Shown here: piece after piece, positions 34,092 through 42,132 of the stretch | Position numbering within the stretch: position 1 is the first letter of the stretch | Layout of the letters: every line of letters begins with the position of its first letter | Translations under genes and position numbers: made by a program | Assembly: GCF_000183135.1 (NCBI RefSeq) | Contig: NC_014734.1 | Location: 2,542,001-2,606,000 of the forward strand | From: Paludibacter propionicigenes WB4 | GTDB lineage: Bacteria; Bacteroidota; Bacteroidia; Bacteroidales; Paludibacteraceae | DNA length: 64,000 nt | Reading direction: 5' to 3' | Notes under the pieces: generated by a model | Databases searched by the model: none | Told to the model about the DNA's origin: nothing | The model's input: the letters and a program-made list of their open reading frames with translations, nothing else

Positions 34092-36250
34092 AATACTTTT
34101 GTCAGTTTTATATCAGCCGATGAACTTCCGATCATCAACTTCAGCTTGCTCTTTTCAGTCACAAAAGCATGTTTTGCTATATCCCAATACGCTACATCCG
34201 ATGCTTTCAATGGAATTTCTACCGTTTTCGATTTGCCGGCAGGAATAAATACCCTTTTAAATCCTTTCAGTTGTTTCATTGGGCGTTCCACTTTGGAATC
34301 GGGATAAGAAACATAGAGTTGGATCACTTCATCACCATCTCGTTTCCCAATATTTTTTACCTTTACAGAAACAAAAATTGAGTCGGTAAGCGTTGGGTTT
34401 GAAGTTTCCAATCCAGAATATTCAAACGAAGTATAACTCAACCCAAATCCGAAAGGATAAAGCGGTTTGCTTTTGAAGTATTGGTATGTTCTGCCATGAC
34501 GAATATCGTAATCCATCATCGGTGGAAGGTCGGTAATGCTTTTCACCCAGGTTTGCGTTGTACGACCGGCTGGGCTTACATCACCAAAAATGACATCCGC
34601 CAAACCATTGCCTAATTCCTGACTGTTGTTAGTTACGTGCAGAATAGCGGGTACGTTTTCTTGCGACCAATTGATAGCAAACGGAAAATTGCTGACCAAC
34701 ACCATCACTGTTTTAGGATTAGCCTGCATGACCAGCTTTACTAAATCTTCCTGTTCCAATGTTATGGATTTACGATCGACAGCTTCTCGACCATCACTTG
34801 GTACGGGAGATATTTTCCAACGTGCATCGGTTCCATACGGATGGTTGCCGACACAAACAATTGCCACATCGGCTTTTCGGGCAGCCAGGGTTGCTTTATC
34901 CATTTCGTCGGAAGGTGCATAGAAAACCTCTATGTCTTTTCCAACAGCATTTTTTATCCCCTGTAAAATACTTACTGCGTAAGGTGGCGTTCCGCTGTAC
35001 CAATCGAGCAACACCTCATTGGCACGAGGTCCGATAACAGCTATGGATTTGATTTTTGATTTGTTTAATGGCAATAACCCGGCAGTATTTTTGAGTAAAA
35101 CAACCGATTTAGCCGTTACTTTTCGGACGAAAGCTTTCGTATCCTGCTTATTCCAGGGTGAAACAGTATCGGTTACACCAATGCCGGTGTACGGCACTTT
35201 CGATTGATCGGCATCCAGCAATCCCAGTTTCAATGCTACGTAGAAATTTCCACGGATGACATTGTCAATATTTTTTTCGGTTAGCAACCCTTTTTTTAAT
35301 GCCTCGTAAATGTATGATCTGAAGTTATCCAAAAACTGCCCCACCGAAGCTTTCACCACAGCTGCTGCACCTTCAGTCAATGTAGGAAATGCATGATGTG
35401 CATTCACCAACAACGAAAGCGCACCACCATCGGTACAGATAATGCCATTATTGCCCCATTCGTCGCGTGCAATCTTTTTCAATATCGGATTTACAGTCAT
35501 TGGCACACCATTCCAGGCATTGTACGATGCCATAAAAGCCCGAGAACCACCTTCGGTAATGCCTTTATAAAATGGGAAAGAATAATATTCGCGGAAAAGT
35601 CGTTCGTCGAAATTGGACGAAGTAGAATCTCGACCATCTTCGTTGCTATTGGCCAGGAAATGTTTCATAAGTGATGCAGATTTCCAGTATTTCGGGTCAT
35701 TGCCTTGCAGCCCTTTGACAAATGCTACTGTGAGTCGTGACCCCAAAAATGCATCTTCACCATAGCTCTCTTCGGTACGTCCCCACCGTGGATCACGAGC
35801 CAGATCGGCATTGGGAGCACGCATCACCATTCCTCCTTTTTGGAGATTTGCATTTTGGGCATAAAACCGGATTTCGGTAGCCTCAATATCGGCTACTTTC
35901 TGAATCAATTCCGTATCCCAGGTTTCGCCGAGTCCGTAAGCCTGAGGAAAAATCGTAGTTGGGTAGGTTTTGGCAACACCTCTTTCCGAACCGCCCCAAT
36001 TTCCGGGACCGCCAAGAGCCATCCCGTGTAATCCTTCGGAATGTCCTGTGTTACGAATTCCGAGACGCGGAACTCCCAGATTTGTAGAAAGCGCATTTAC
36101 TTTTTCGTCCAGCGTCATCAACGAAAGGAGATTATCCAGTCGTTCATTGTCTGGTAAACCGGTATTCTGAAAAGGAAAAGTTGTTTGAGAAACTGCCTGT
36201 AACCTCATCAAGGACAGTGCAAAGATCAAAAGAATAGTGTGGGTTTTCAT
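34067..36250 (-). CDS. Glycoside hydrolase family 3 (beta-glucosidase/xylosidase type), secreted
   Basis: This 727-residue protein has a signal peptide ending AVSQ, a GH3 N-terminal barrel with nucleophile D274 in IICTDGG, and the motifs LHGMALGG, RDPRWGRTEESYGEDAFL and KHFLANSNEDGR. A C-terminal sandwich and fibronectin-like domain follow. The RDPRWGRTEESYGED block resembles the beta-xylosidase/glucosidase branch of GH3 and differs from the other GH3 here. It is first in the operon. Its last residues, LTPKGE, are encoded by an inverted-repeat element. Confidence 0.92.
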   Translation of the reverse strand: MKTHTILLIFALSLMRLQAVSQTTFPFQNTGLPDNERLDNLLSLMTLDEKVNALSTNLGVPRLGIRNTGHSEGLHGMALGGPGNWGGSERGVAKTYPTTIFPQAYGLGETWDTELIQKVADIEATEIRFYAQNANLQKGGMVMRAPNADLARDPRWGRTEESYGEDAFLGSRLTVAFVKGLQGNDPKYWKSASLMKHFLANSNEDGRDSTSSNFDERLFREYYSFPFYKGITEGGSRAFMASYNAWNGVPMTVNPILKKIARDEWGNNGIICTDGGALSLLVNAHHAFPTLTEGAAAVVKASVGQFLDNFRSYIYEALKKGLLTEKNIDNVIRGNFYVALKLGLLDADQSKVPYTGIGVTDTVSPWNKQDTKAFVRKVTAKSVVLLKNTAGLLPLNKSKIKSIAVIGPRANEVLLDWYSGTPPYAVSILQGIKNAVGKDIEVFYAPSDEMDKATLAARKADVAIVCVGNHPYGTDARWKISPVPSDGREAVDRKSITLEQEDLVKLVMQANPKTVMVLVSNFPFAINWSQENVPAILHVTNNSQELGNGLADVIFGDVSPAGRTTQTWVKSITDLPPMMDYDIRHGRTYQYFKSKPLYPFGFGLSYTSFEYSGLETSNPTLTDSIFVSVKVKNIGKRDGDEVIQLYVSYPDSKVERPMKQLKGFKRVFIPAGKSKTVEIPLKASDVAYWDIAKHAFVTEKSKLKLMIGSSSADIKLTKVLPLTPKGE

Positions 36251-36275
36251 TTTAAGTATAGATTTAATAACAAGA

Positions 36276-36283
36276 CAAAAGTA
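36276..36283 (-). promoter_or_regulatory. -7 element for the GH3-GH31-GH39-GH3 operon
   Basis: Minus-strand TACTTTTG fits TAnnTTTG and lies 26 bases before the ATG at 36250. No clear TTG lies at the -33 distance, which may mean an activator such as the nearby HTCS is needed. Confidence 0.5.
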
Positions 36284-36349
36284 CTCTTAATATGAAAATG
36301 AAACCGAATAAGATGTTTCTATTTTGGGGTTGAAATAGTACAAAAAGAA

Positions 36350-36377
36350 ACAGACCAACCGTTGATGATTGATCTGT
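36350..36377 (-). terminator. Terminator of the outer-membrane barrel gene
   Basis: On the minus strand ACAGATCAATC pairs with GGTTGGTCTGT (some G-U pairs), followed by TTTCTTTTTG. Confidence 0.65.
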
Positions 36378-36412
36378 GTCGTTTATATATTTACGCGATA
36401 TTTTTTTGCTAT

Positions 36413-37225
36413 TTATTCGCCGGTCTTTATTTCTTTTGATTCGCTTCCTTTTCCCAATAGAAAAAATACACCAAAACTCCACGAAGAAGGATTAATAGTA
36501 AAGCTTGTTGTTTTTTGTGTGCCATAGTTCACCACATGATAAAAATTGCCGTCATCCTTTTGCTCAAAACTAGGATTGATTACTGGAATTGAATTATAAC
36601 TAAATCCGGTGAAATTTATCTGCAAGCCGATTTTGTTAGTTATAAGATATTGAAATTCAGGTGAAATGCTAAAACGATTGGTTTGTTTCGATGGTTTTTC
36701 ACTTACAACCGTACTACTTGTTTGACTTGAAACAGACCCTTTATCGTCATAATTAATTGTTGTTGAATTAATCGCTATATCGTCTGTTAGTAACCCGTGT
36801 GAAAACTTAGCCTTCAACGAGAAACTCAATTTGTCTGAAACAGGAATAATATACTTGGCAAAAAGCGTAGGAGCTAATTCTTTCCACTTACTTGATGATT
36901 CATCTATAATTTTATTCACTAAATTCTTTTTAATATAATCAAATTCAATACCTGTGAGTGCTGTATTTGAACTAGATAAAGATATATATTCCAAACCTAT
37001 ACCAATTGCAAAATTATCTGAAACGAAATAGCCTATATTTGGAGAAATAGTAAGATTATTCGATGTTGTTTTTGTTGCCTCTCCGACTTTTAATGTAGCA
37101 ATACTCATATTGTCATTATTGTAATTTACACTTCCATCAATGTAAATTTTTCCTTGAGTATACTGAGCCGAAGCTGCAAAATGGAATGCTGATAAAATAA
37201 TAATTAGACTACAAATTTTCTTCAT
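36413..37225 (-). CDS. Outer-membrane beta-barrel protein, function unknown
   Basis: This 270-residue protein has a signal peptide (MKKICSLIIILSAFHFAASAQ). Alternating hydrophobic/polar strands run throughout, with features of small outer-membrane barrels: TISPNIGYFVSDNFAIGIGLEY, APTLFAKYIIPVSDKLSFSLKA, RFSISPEFQYLITNKIGLQI. It ends with SWSFGVFFLLGKG and a Lys-rich tail. It has its own promoter and terminator. It lies between the glycosidase operon and the HTCS gene, but nothing in it shows a role in glycan uptake. Confidence 0.8.
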   Translation of the reverse strand: MKKICSLIIILSAFHFAASAQYTQGKIYIDGSVNYNNDNMSIATLKVGEATKTTSNNLTISPNIGYFVSDNFAIGIGLEYISLSSSNTALTGIEFDYIKKNLVNKIIDESSSKWKELAPTLFAKYIIPVSDKLSFSLKAKFSHGLLTDDIAINSTTINYDDKGSVSSQTSSTVVSEKPSKQTNRFSISPEFQYLITNKIGLQINFTGFSYNSIPVINPSFEQKDDGNFYHVVNYGTQKTTSFTINPSSWSFGVFFLLGKGSESKEIKTGE

Positions 37226-37308
37226 AATAAAATTTTGTTGAAAGATTTAATGCTGTTTTATCACACTGGAAATAAATAACTGGTTATTAAACAAGTTATT
37301 TGAAAGTG

Positions 37309-37338
37309 CAAAGTTATAATCTAATTTTTAAATAACAA
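37309..37338 (-). promoter_or_regulatory. Promoter of the outer-membrane barrel gene
   Basis: On the minus strand TTG (37338-37336), a 19-base spacer and TAACTTTG (37316-37309) match the phylum's promoter consensus well. Confidence 0.72.
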
Positions 37339-37419
37339 CATTTTGTAGCAATATTTGTGACAAATAATCAGTTTAATAATTCTATTTCGGCAGTATTTAT
37401 CTGTTTTGAACTAATAAAT

Positions 37420-40400
37420 TCAATTGGAGAATTTCTTTTTGTACTCGTTTGGGCTAACTCCGAACTCATCTTTGAAGTACTTACGGAAGTATTTCGGATC
37501 GTTGAAACCCACCTGAAATGCAACTTCGTTGACAAAAAGTTGACTTTTTTCCAATAAATCGGCAGCTCGTTTAAGCCGGATAAAACGAATAAATTCGGAC
37601 GGAGTTTTATCTGTAAGTGCTAAAATTTTCTTGTAAAAATAAACACGACTCATACCCATTTCGCGGCACAAGTCTTCGACCAGAAATTCACTTGTCGAAA
37701 TATTGGCTTCAACAAGCGCTACTGCTTTTTTGACGAATTTTTCGTCCATCGATACAATTTGAACCTCGCCTAGCGTGATGTCAACTTTGTGTTTAAACTG
37801 GTCTCTGATTTTCTTTTGACGGTCTACGATTTTCTTCACTTTGAGCGAAAGCATCTCCATGTTGAATGGCTTTGGAATGTAATCTTCAGCTCCCGATTCC
37901 AGTCCGTGATATTTGTTTTCTTCACCATCTTTTGCTGTAAGAAGAATAATAGGAATATGCGAAATGCGAATATCTTGTTTCATCAGTCTGCACAGCTCAA
38001 ATCCATCCATGTTGGGCATCATCACATCACTTATCACTAAGTCGGGCATTTTTTCCAAAATCAGTTGGTAAGCTATTTTACCATCTTCGGCTTTCAAAAT
38101 CCGATAATTTTCGATAAACATGCTTGAAATAAATTCTCTGAAATCTTCATTGTCATCAACTATCAACATGAGAGGCAGTTTATTCCGGCTATCTTCGGCA
38201 ATCAATGTTGTTTCTTCTTCGACTTTTGGTTCGTTTGATTTTTCCTGAAGATCCAGACCCAGACTGATAATTTCTTCCTGAATATGAAGCCTGGCTGGAA
38301 TCTGTACAGTGAAGACAGAACCTTTTCCTATTTGACTTTCAACATTAATGCTGCCTTCGTGGAGTTTTACATATTCACTAACGATATGTAATCCCACTCC
38401 CGTTCCGGTTTGATGTCCGTTTTCGGCATTTTCTACCCGATAAAATCGATCAAAAATGCGATTCAGATCTTTCTCCGGTATTCCGGTTCCGCTATCAGAA
38501 ATATCTATTCTCAGCGTTTTCTGTTCATTATCCTGCTGAACAATCAGACTCATGTTAACATCTATCTTGCCGCCTTTAGGGGTGAACTTAAATGCATTCG
38601 AAAGCAGATTATAAATTATCTTTTTCATTTTTGCCGGATCAAACTCCATTTGGAATTCCTGAATGGATGTTGAAAAGGAAAAACTGATCATTTTTTGATT
38701 AGCCATATCTGTAAACGAGTAGCAGATATCTTTTATATAAGTCACCACATCGCCTACAGCCAAATTCAACGTATCTTTATGTACATCGAGCTTACGGAAG
38801 TCAAGTAGCTGATTTACTAACTCCAATAATCCGTTTGCATTTCGTTGAATAATACTAAGCACCGATTTTTCTTCATCCGTTTTTGCTTCTTTCAGCAGTT
38901 TTTCAATTGGATTTATGATTAATGTAAGCGGTGTGCGAAATTCATGACTCACGTTGGTGAAAAACCTGAATTTCATTTCATCTATTTCGTGCAGCTGTTT
39001 TATTTCTCTTTCGCGGTTTTCGCGCTCAAATTGTTTTTTTTGCTTTCTCAGATTGAACTTCACAATGCTCCAAAGTGCTATCAAACTCAGGATGAAATAA
39101 ATGCAATATGCCCACCAACTTAACCAGAAAGGGGGAAGAATAACAATACTAAGAACAACCGGCGATTTACTCCACACATTGTCATTGTTACTGGCATACA
39201 CTTTTAGTTGGTAAGTTCCCTGATTTAGATTGGAATAACTTACAGAACCTATTCCATTTTTTATATCAATCCAGTTCTCATCAAATCCTTCCAGTTTATA
39301 GCGGTATTTATTTTTCTGGGGATGAATATAGCTCATTGCAGAGAAGTTAACCGTAAAGTTTTTTTCATTGTAATGTAGTTCTATCTTGTTTGTAAGTACA
39401 ATCGATGAGTCTAGTACTATTCGTTTCTTCAATGTAGAACCCGGTTCTACCTCCTCATTTCCAATAAGTAGCTCTGTAAAACGAGGTTGTGGAGCTATCG
39501 TATTATAATGGATGTTCTGCGGATCAAATACTGTATAACCTTTGGTACATCCAATGTAAATTTTACCTTGTTTGTTTTTAAAAATAGCATTCTGATTAAA
39601 GATTGCGCTCAATAATCCGTCGTTTTCATCGAACGAAACAACACTGTAAACCGTTTTTTTCGAAACCGGATCCTGCTTGCAGTATATACACGTTAACCCG
39701 TTTCTTGTGCCTGCCCAAATGTTCCCGTTATTATCTTCTACCAACGAGACAACCTGATCGCTCGGTAGTCCACTCGACTTATCTATATATTCTATCGTCT
39801 TATTAGCTGGATTGTAGATGTTAATGCCATTGTCGGTGGCTATCCAAATCTGATTTTTTTTGTCGAGAAGCACATTATTTATCGTCAGGTCGGAAAGCTT
39901 GTTTTTCTGAGACGAATCTTTGAAAAGGGGACTAATTATACGAGTTGAAGTATTAAGCACATCAATACCAACCGATGTACATAGATATATATACATGGAG
40001 TCTTTGCTGAACAAAGAAACTATGTAATTTGAAGAAATTCCTTTCACATAATTGGTTTTGTGGTGACTGAAATTATTTCTGGATTTATTAAGTTCATCAA
40101 GCCCACTTCCCAATGTAGCAATCCAGATATTCTGGTTGCGGTCTTCTACCAGTCCGTAAACACTATTATTGGATAAAGAATTTGGATTATTCAGTTCAGG
40201 CTGATAATTCTGAAAACGTTCACCTACCATTTTATTCAGTCCACCCCAGAAGGTGCCAAACCACATCGTGCCGCTTTTATCTTCCAGTATGGAGATAATA
40301 ATGTCGGATGAAATGCTTGAACTATTGCCCTCTTGATTTCTGTATAGTTTAAATTTCCCGATTTTACTGTCCAGTTTCAGCACACCACTTCCGTTTGTCC

Positions 40401-40842
40401 CAATCCAGAGATTACCTTTTCTGTCTTCGTGAATTGCATTACAATCTTTATTTTCCATCTCAGGATTATTGTAAAAAAATAAAGGCGATTTTTCAAACTT
40501 AAATATTCCCGGATAAAAGTATGAGACTCCGTTTTTGTATGTTCCTACCCACATTATTCCGGTTTTATCGCAATGTAAACTAATGACAGAATTTTGACTG
40601 ATTGAATTAGGATTAGCAGGATCGTTGCGGAGCAATATCAGTTGTTTTGATGTCTTATTAAATATTTCAATTCCACCGTGATCTGTTCCAATCCATACAC
40701 GGCCTTTTTTGTCTTGTTCAATTGACCGAACCAAGTTGGAACTTATAGAATATAGTATTGACCCCGGTATATTTTTAATATTATTCCCAAAACAGCTCCA
40801 CTCTTTTTTCTTCATGTCAAAATACAAGGTTCCTTTATCCAT
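37420..40842 (-). CDS. Hybrid two-component system regulator (HTCS), main fragment
   Basis: This 1140-residue fragment holds most of an HTCS: beta-propeller sensor repeats (DRKGNLWIGTNGSGVLKLD and similar), a Y_Y_Y domain and one transmembrane segment (FWLSWWAYCIYFILSLIALW). Next come a histidine kinase (SHEFRTPLTLI phospho-His, DSGTGIPEKDLNRIFDRFYR ATP site), a receiver (LIVDDNED, phospho-Asp in VISDVMMPNMDG) and an AraC-type DNA-binding domain ending FGVSPNEYKKKFSN. HTCS proteins sense oligosaccharides in the periplasm and activate glycan-utilisation genes. The frame stays open upstream of 40842 to about 40960, where a one-base shift separates it from the N-terminal fragment. Confidence 0.93.
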   Translation of the reverse strand: MDKGTLYFDMKKKEWSCFGNNIKNIPGSILYSISSNLVRSIEQDKKGRVWIGTDHGGIEIFNKTSKQLILLRNDPANPNSISQNSVISLHCDKTGIMWVGTYKNGVSYFYPGIFKFEKSPLFFYNNPEMENKDCNAIHEDRKGNLWIGTNGSGVLKLDSKIGKFKLYRNQEGNSSSISSDIIISILEDKSGTMWFGTFWGGLNKMVGERFQNYQPELNNPNSLSNNSVYGLVEDRNQNIWIATLGSGLDELNKSRNNFSHHKTNYVKGISSNYIVSLFSKDSMYIYLCTSVGIDVLNTSTRIISPLFKDSSQKNKLSDLTINNVLLDKKNQIWIATDNGINIYNPANKTIEYIDKSSGLPSDQVVSLVEDNNGNIWAGTRNGLTCIYCKQDPVSKKTVYSVVSFDENDGLLSAIFNQNAIFKNKQGKIYIGCTKGYTVFDPQNIHYNTIAPQPRFTELLIGNEEVEPGSTLKKRIVLDSSIVLTNKIELHYNEKNFTVNFSAMSYIHPQKNKYRYKLEGFDENWIDIKNGIGSVSYSNLNQGTYQLKVYASNNDNVWSKSPVVLSIVILPPFWLSWWAYCIYFILSLIALWSIVKFNLRKQKKQFERENREREIKQLHEIDEMKFRFFTNVSHEFRTPLTLIINPIEKLLKEAKTDEEKSVLSIIQRNANGLLELVNQLLDFRKLDVHKDTLNLAVGDVVTYIKDICYSFTDMANQKMISFSFSTSIQEFQMEFDPAKMKKIIYNLLSNAFKFTPKGGKIDVNMSLIVQQDNEQKTLRIDISDSGTGIPEKDLNRIFDRFYRVENAENGHQTGTGVGLHIVSEYVKLHEGSINVESQIGKGSVFTVQIPARLHIQEEIISLGLDLQEKSNEPKVEEETTLIAEDSRNKLPLMLIVDDNEDFREFISSMFIENYRILKAEDGKIAYQLILEKMPDLVISDVMMPNMDGFELCRLMKQDIRISHIPIILLTAKDGEENKYHGLESGAEDYIPKPFNMEMLSLKVKKIVDRQKKIRDQFKHKVDITLGEVQIVSMDEKFVKKAVALVEANISTSEFLVEDLCREMGMSRVYFYKKILALTDKTPSEFIRFIRLKRAADLLEKSQLFVNEVAFQVGFNDPKYFRKYFKDEFGVSPNEYKKKFSN

Positions 40843-40952
40843 AAGACCCGGATAAATCCAGGGGCTGCCATCCGCATCTATAAATAGTCGCTTGGTTAGG
40901 GTTGATCCTTTGTCATTCTGAGTTATGAACGTGTTATTGAAATCAATTTTTT

Positions 40953-41546
40953 TTAATTTTTATTAAATCGTTCAATTAATCCGTTCGTAAAAAGAATCCA
41001 GATAAAATCATTTTGAGCTTTTATTGAGCTGATTGTACTTTTAAAATTTTTGGACTGAATGATAAAACGTATTAGTTTCTTGTTTTTTATATCGTACTCA
41101 AATAAACCATGATTGGCTTCATAGAAATAAAAATTTTTCTGATTATCGATTTCTACAATGGAGGGTTTGAAATGGATTCCGAATTCTGAAAGCAAAGGAG
41201 ATAAATTGCGATTGAAATTCTCATTTAGAATATTGTATATGCAATAACCGTTGTTGTTTCCAATCCACAAATTTCCGTTATAATCTTCCTGAATATCGTT
41301 GATTGAGTTTGAGTTTAAACTGGTAGTGTCGTTCTTAACTGATTTGTAAATTTTTACTCTGTAGCCATCATATCGGTTAAGACCATAATTAGTCCCAAAC
41401 CACATGAATCCTCTGCTATCTTTAAAGATACATTTAATTTGATTATTCGACAATCCGTTTGTGTTGTCAAGTCTGGCAAAATTAAAAGATTCAGCATGTA
41501 AGCCTAAAACTCCAAACAGGAAAAATGCAAGTATGTATTTTTTCAT
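40953..41546 (-). CDS. HTCS regulator, N-terminal fragment (frameshifted)
   Basis: This fragment has the signal peptide (MKKYILAFFLFGVLGLHA) and the first propeller repeats (LDNTNGLSNNQIKCIFKDSRGFMWFGTNYGLNRYDG) of the HTCS continued at 37420-40842. It ends ERFNKN then TAA. One extra A in the five-A run (plus-strand T run 40957-40961) would read RFNKKLKKIDF and continue without a stop into the main fragment, giving about 1375 residues, normal for an HTCS. I take the ATG at 41546; an ATG at 41561 adds MLISF. It is divergent from the PA14-containing GH31 gene. Confidence 0.9.
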   Translation of the reverse strand: MKKYILAFFLFGVLGLHAESFNFARLDNTNGLSNNQIKCIFKDSRGFMWFGTNYGLNRYDGYRVKIYKSVKNDTTSLNSNSINDIQEDYNGNLWIGNNNGYCIYNILNENFNRNLSPLLSEFGIHFKPSIVEIDNQKNFYFYEANHGLFEYDIKNKKLIRFIIQSKNFKSTISSIKAQNDFIWILFTNGLIERFNKN

Positions 41547-41575
41547 AAAAGATATAAGCATTTTATTTTCTCAGA

Positions 41576-41583
41576 CAAATGTA
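41576..41583 (-). promoter_or_regulatory. -7 element of the HTCS gene
   Basis: Minus-strand TACATTTG lies about 30 bases before the preferred ATG at 41546. The -33 region is not clear. Confidence 0.45.
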
Positions 41584-41722
41584 TAAAATAAATACGTTTA
41601 AATTTCAGACCATTAGACTTATTATCATTTTAGTCCTTCCATGTAAACATTTGACCCCTGTCTGTTATCAAATATGCCCAGTGATAAGAACATCTGCGCT
41701 ATTTAATATGATCAATAGCAAG

Positions 41723-42065
41723 TATATTTGTAAAGTGGAAATTACCAGTATAATTTCAACAGATTAAGTGAGATATAAAAAAAATTCCGGTAGTTCTGCT
41801 GGAGGAAACCGGTTGGAGGAATCCAAAAAACACAAGCCATTTGCCAGCAGGCAGGGGTATTTTTTCAAATATCTTGATGAACATTTGTTTTTTATTCAAC
41901 AAAAGTTCTGATGCTGTATTTAATACCACGATTTAAATGGTTTACATTCAAAGAGCAAGCGTTGTTTTTTAGTATTTAATGAACATTTTTTTTCCAAGAT
42001 CAATAGTGTATTAGTTTTTTTATTGGTTTAATCCCCTGACTGTCTTGCTTTAGTCGGGGGATTTT
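41723..42065 (+). ncRNA. Candidate structured transcript upstream of the GH31 gene
   Basis: TATATTTG at 41723-41730 matches the -7 consensus. A GC-richer island follows with CTGCTGG (41796-41802) facing CCAGCAG (41844-41850), and ATTCC facing GGAAT around 41784-41822. A hairpin TCCCCTGACT/AGTCGGGGGA (42032-42041/42052-42061) followed by TTTT would end it. No convincing ORF lies inside. It could be a small RNA or an untranslated leader. The evidence is structure only. Confidence 0.35.
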
Positions 42066-42084
42066 ACTTAAGTTTAAAAAAGCA

Positions 42085-42113
42085 TTGAAATTCAGAGTAT
42101 AGTTGTATTTTTG
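42085..42113 (+). promoter_or_regulatory. Promoter of the PA14-containing GH31 gene
   Basis: TTG at 42085-42087, an 18-base spacer and TATTTTTG at 42106-42113 fit the consensus. The leader before the ATG at 42133 would be only about 15 bases. Confidence 0.6.
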
Positions 42114-42132
42114 TATAATTTATTTCATTACC

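Noticed and set aside
41579-41767. 62-residue plus-strand frame before the GH31 gene
   Set aside because: AT-rich, no ribosome site or promoter in place, and no protein-like pattern. It overlaps the HTCS promoter region.
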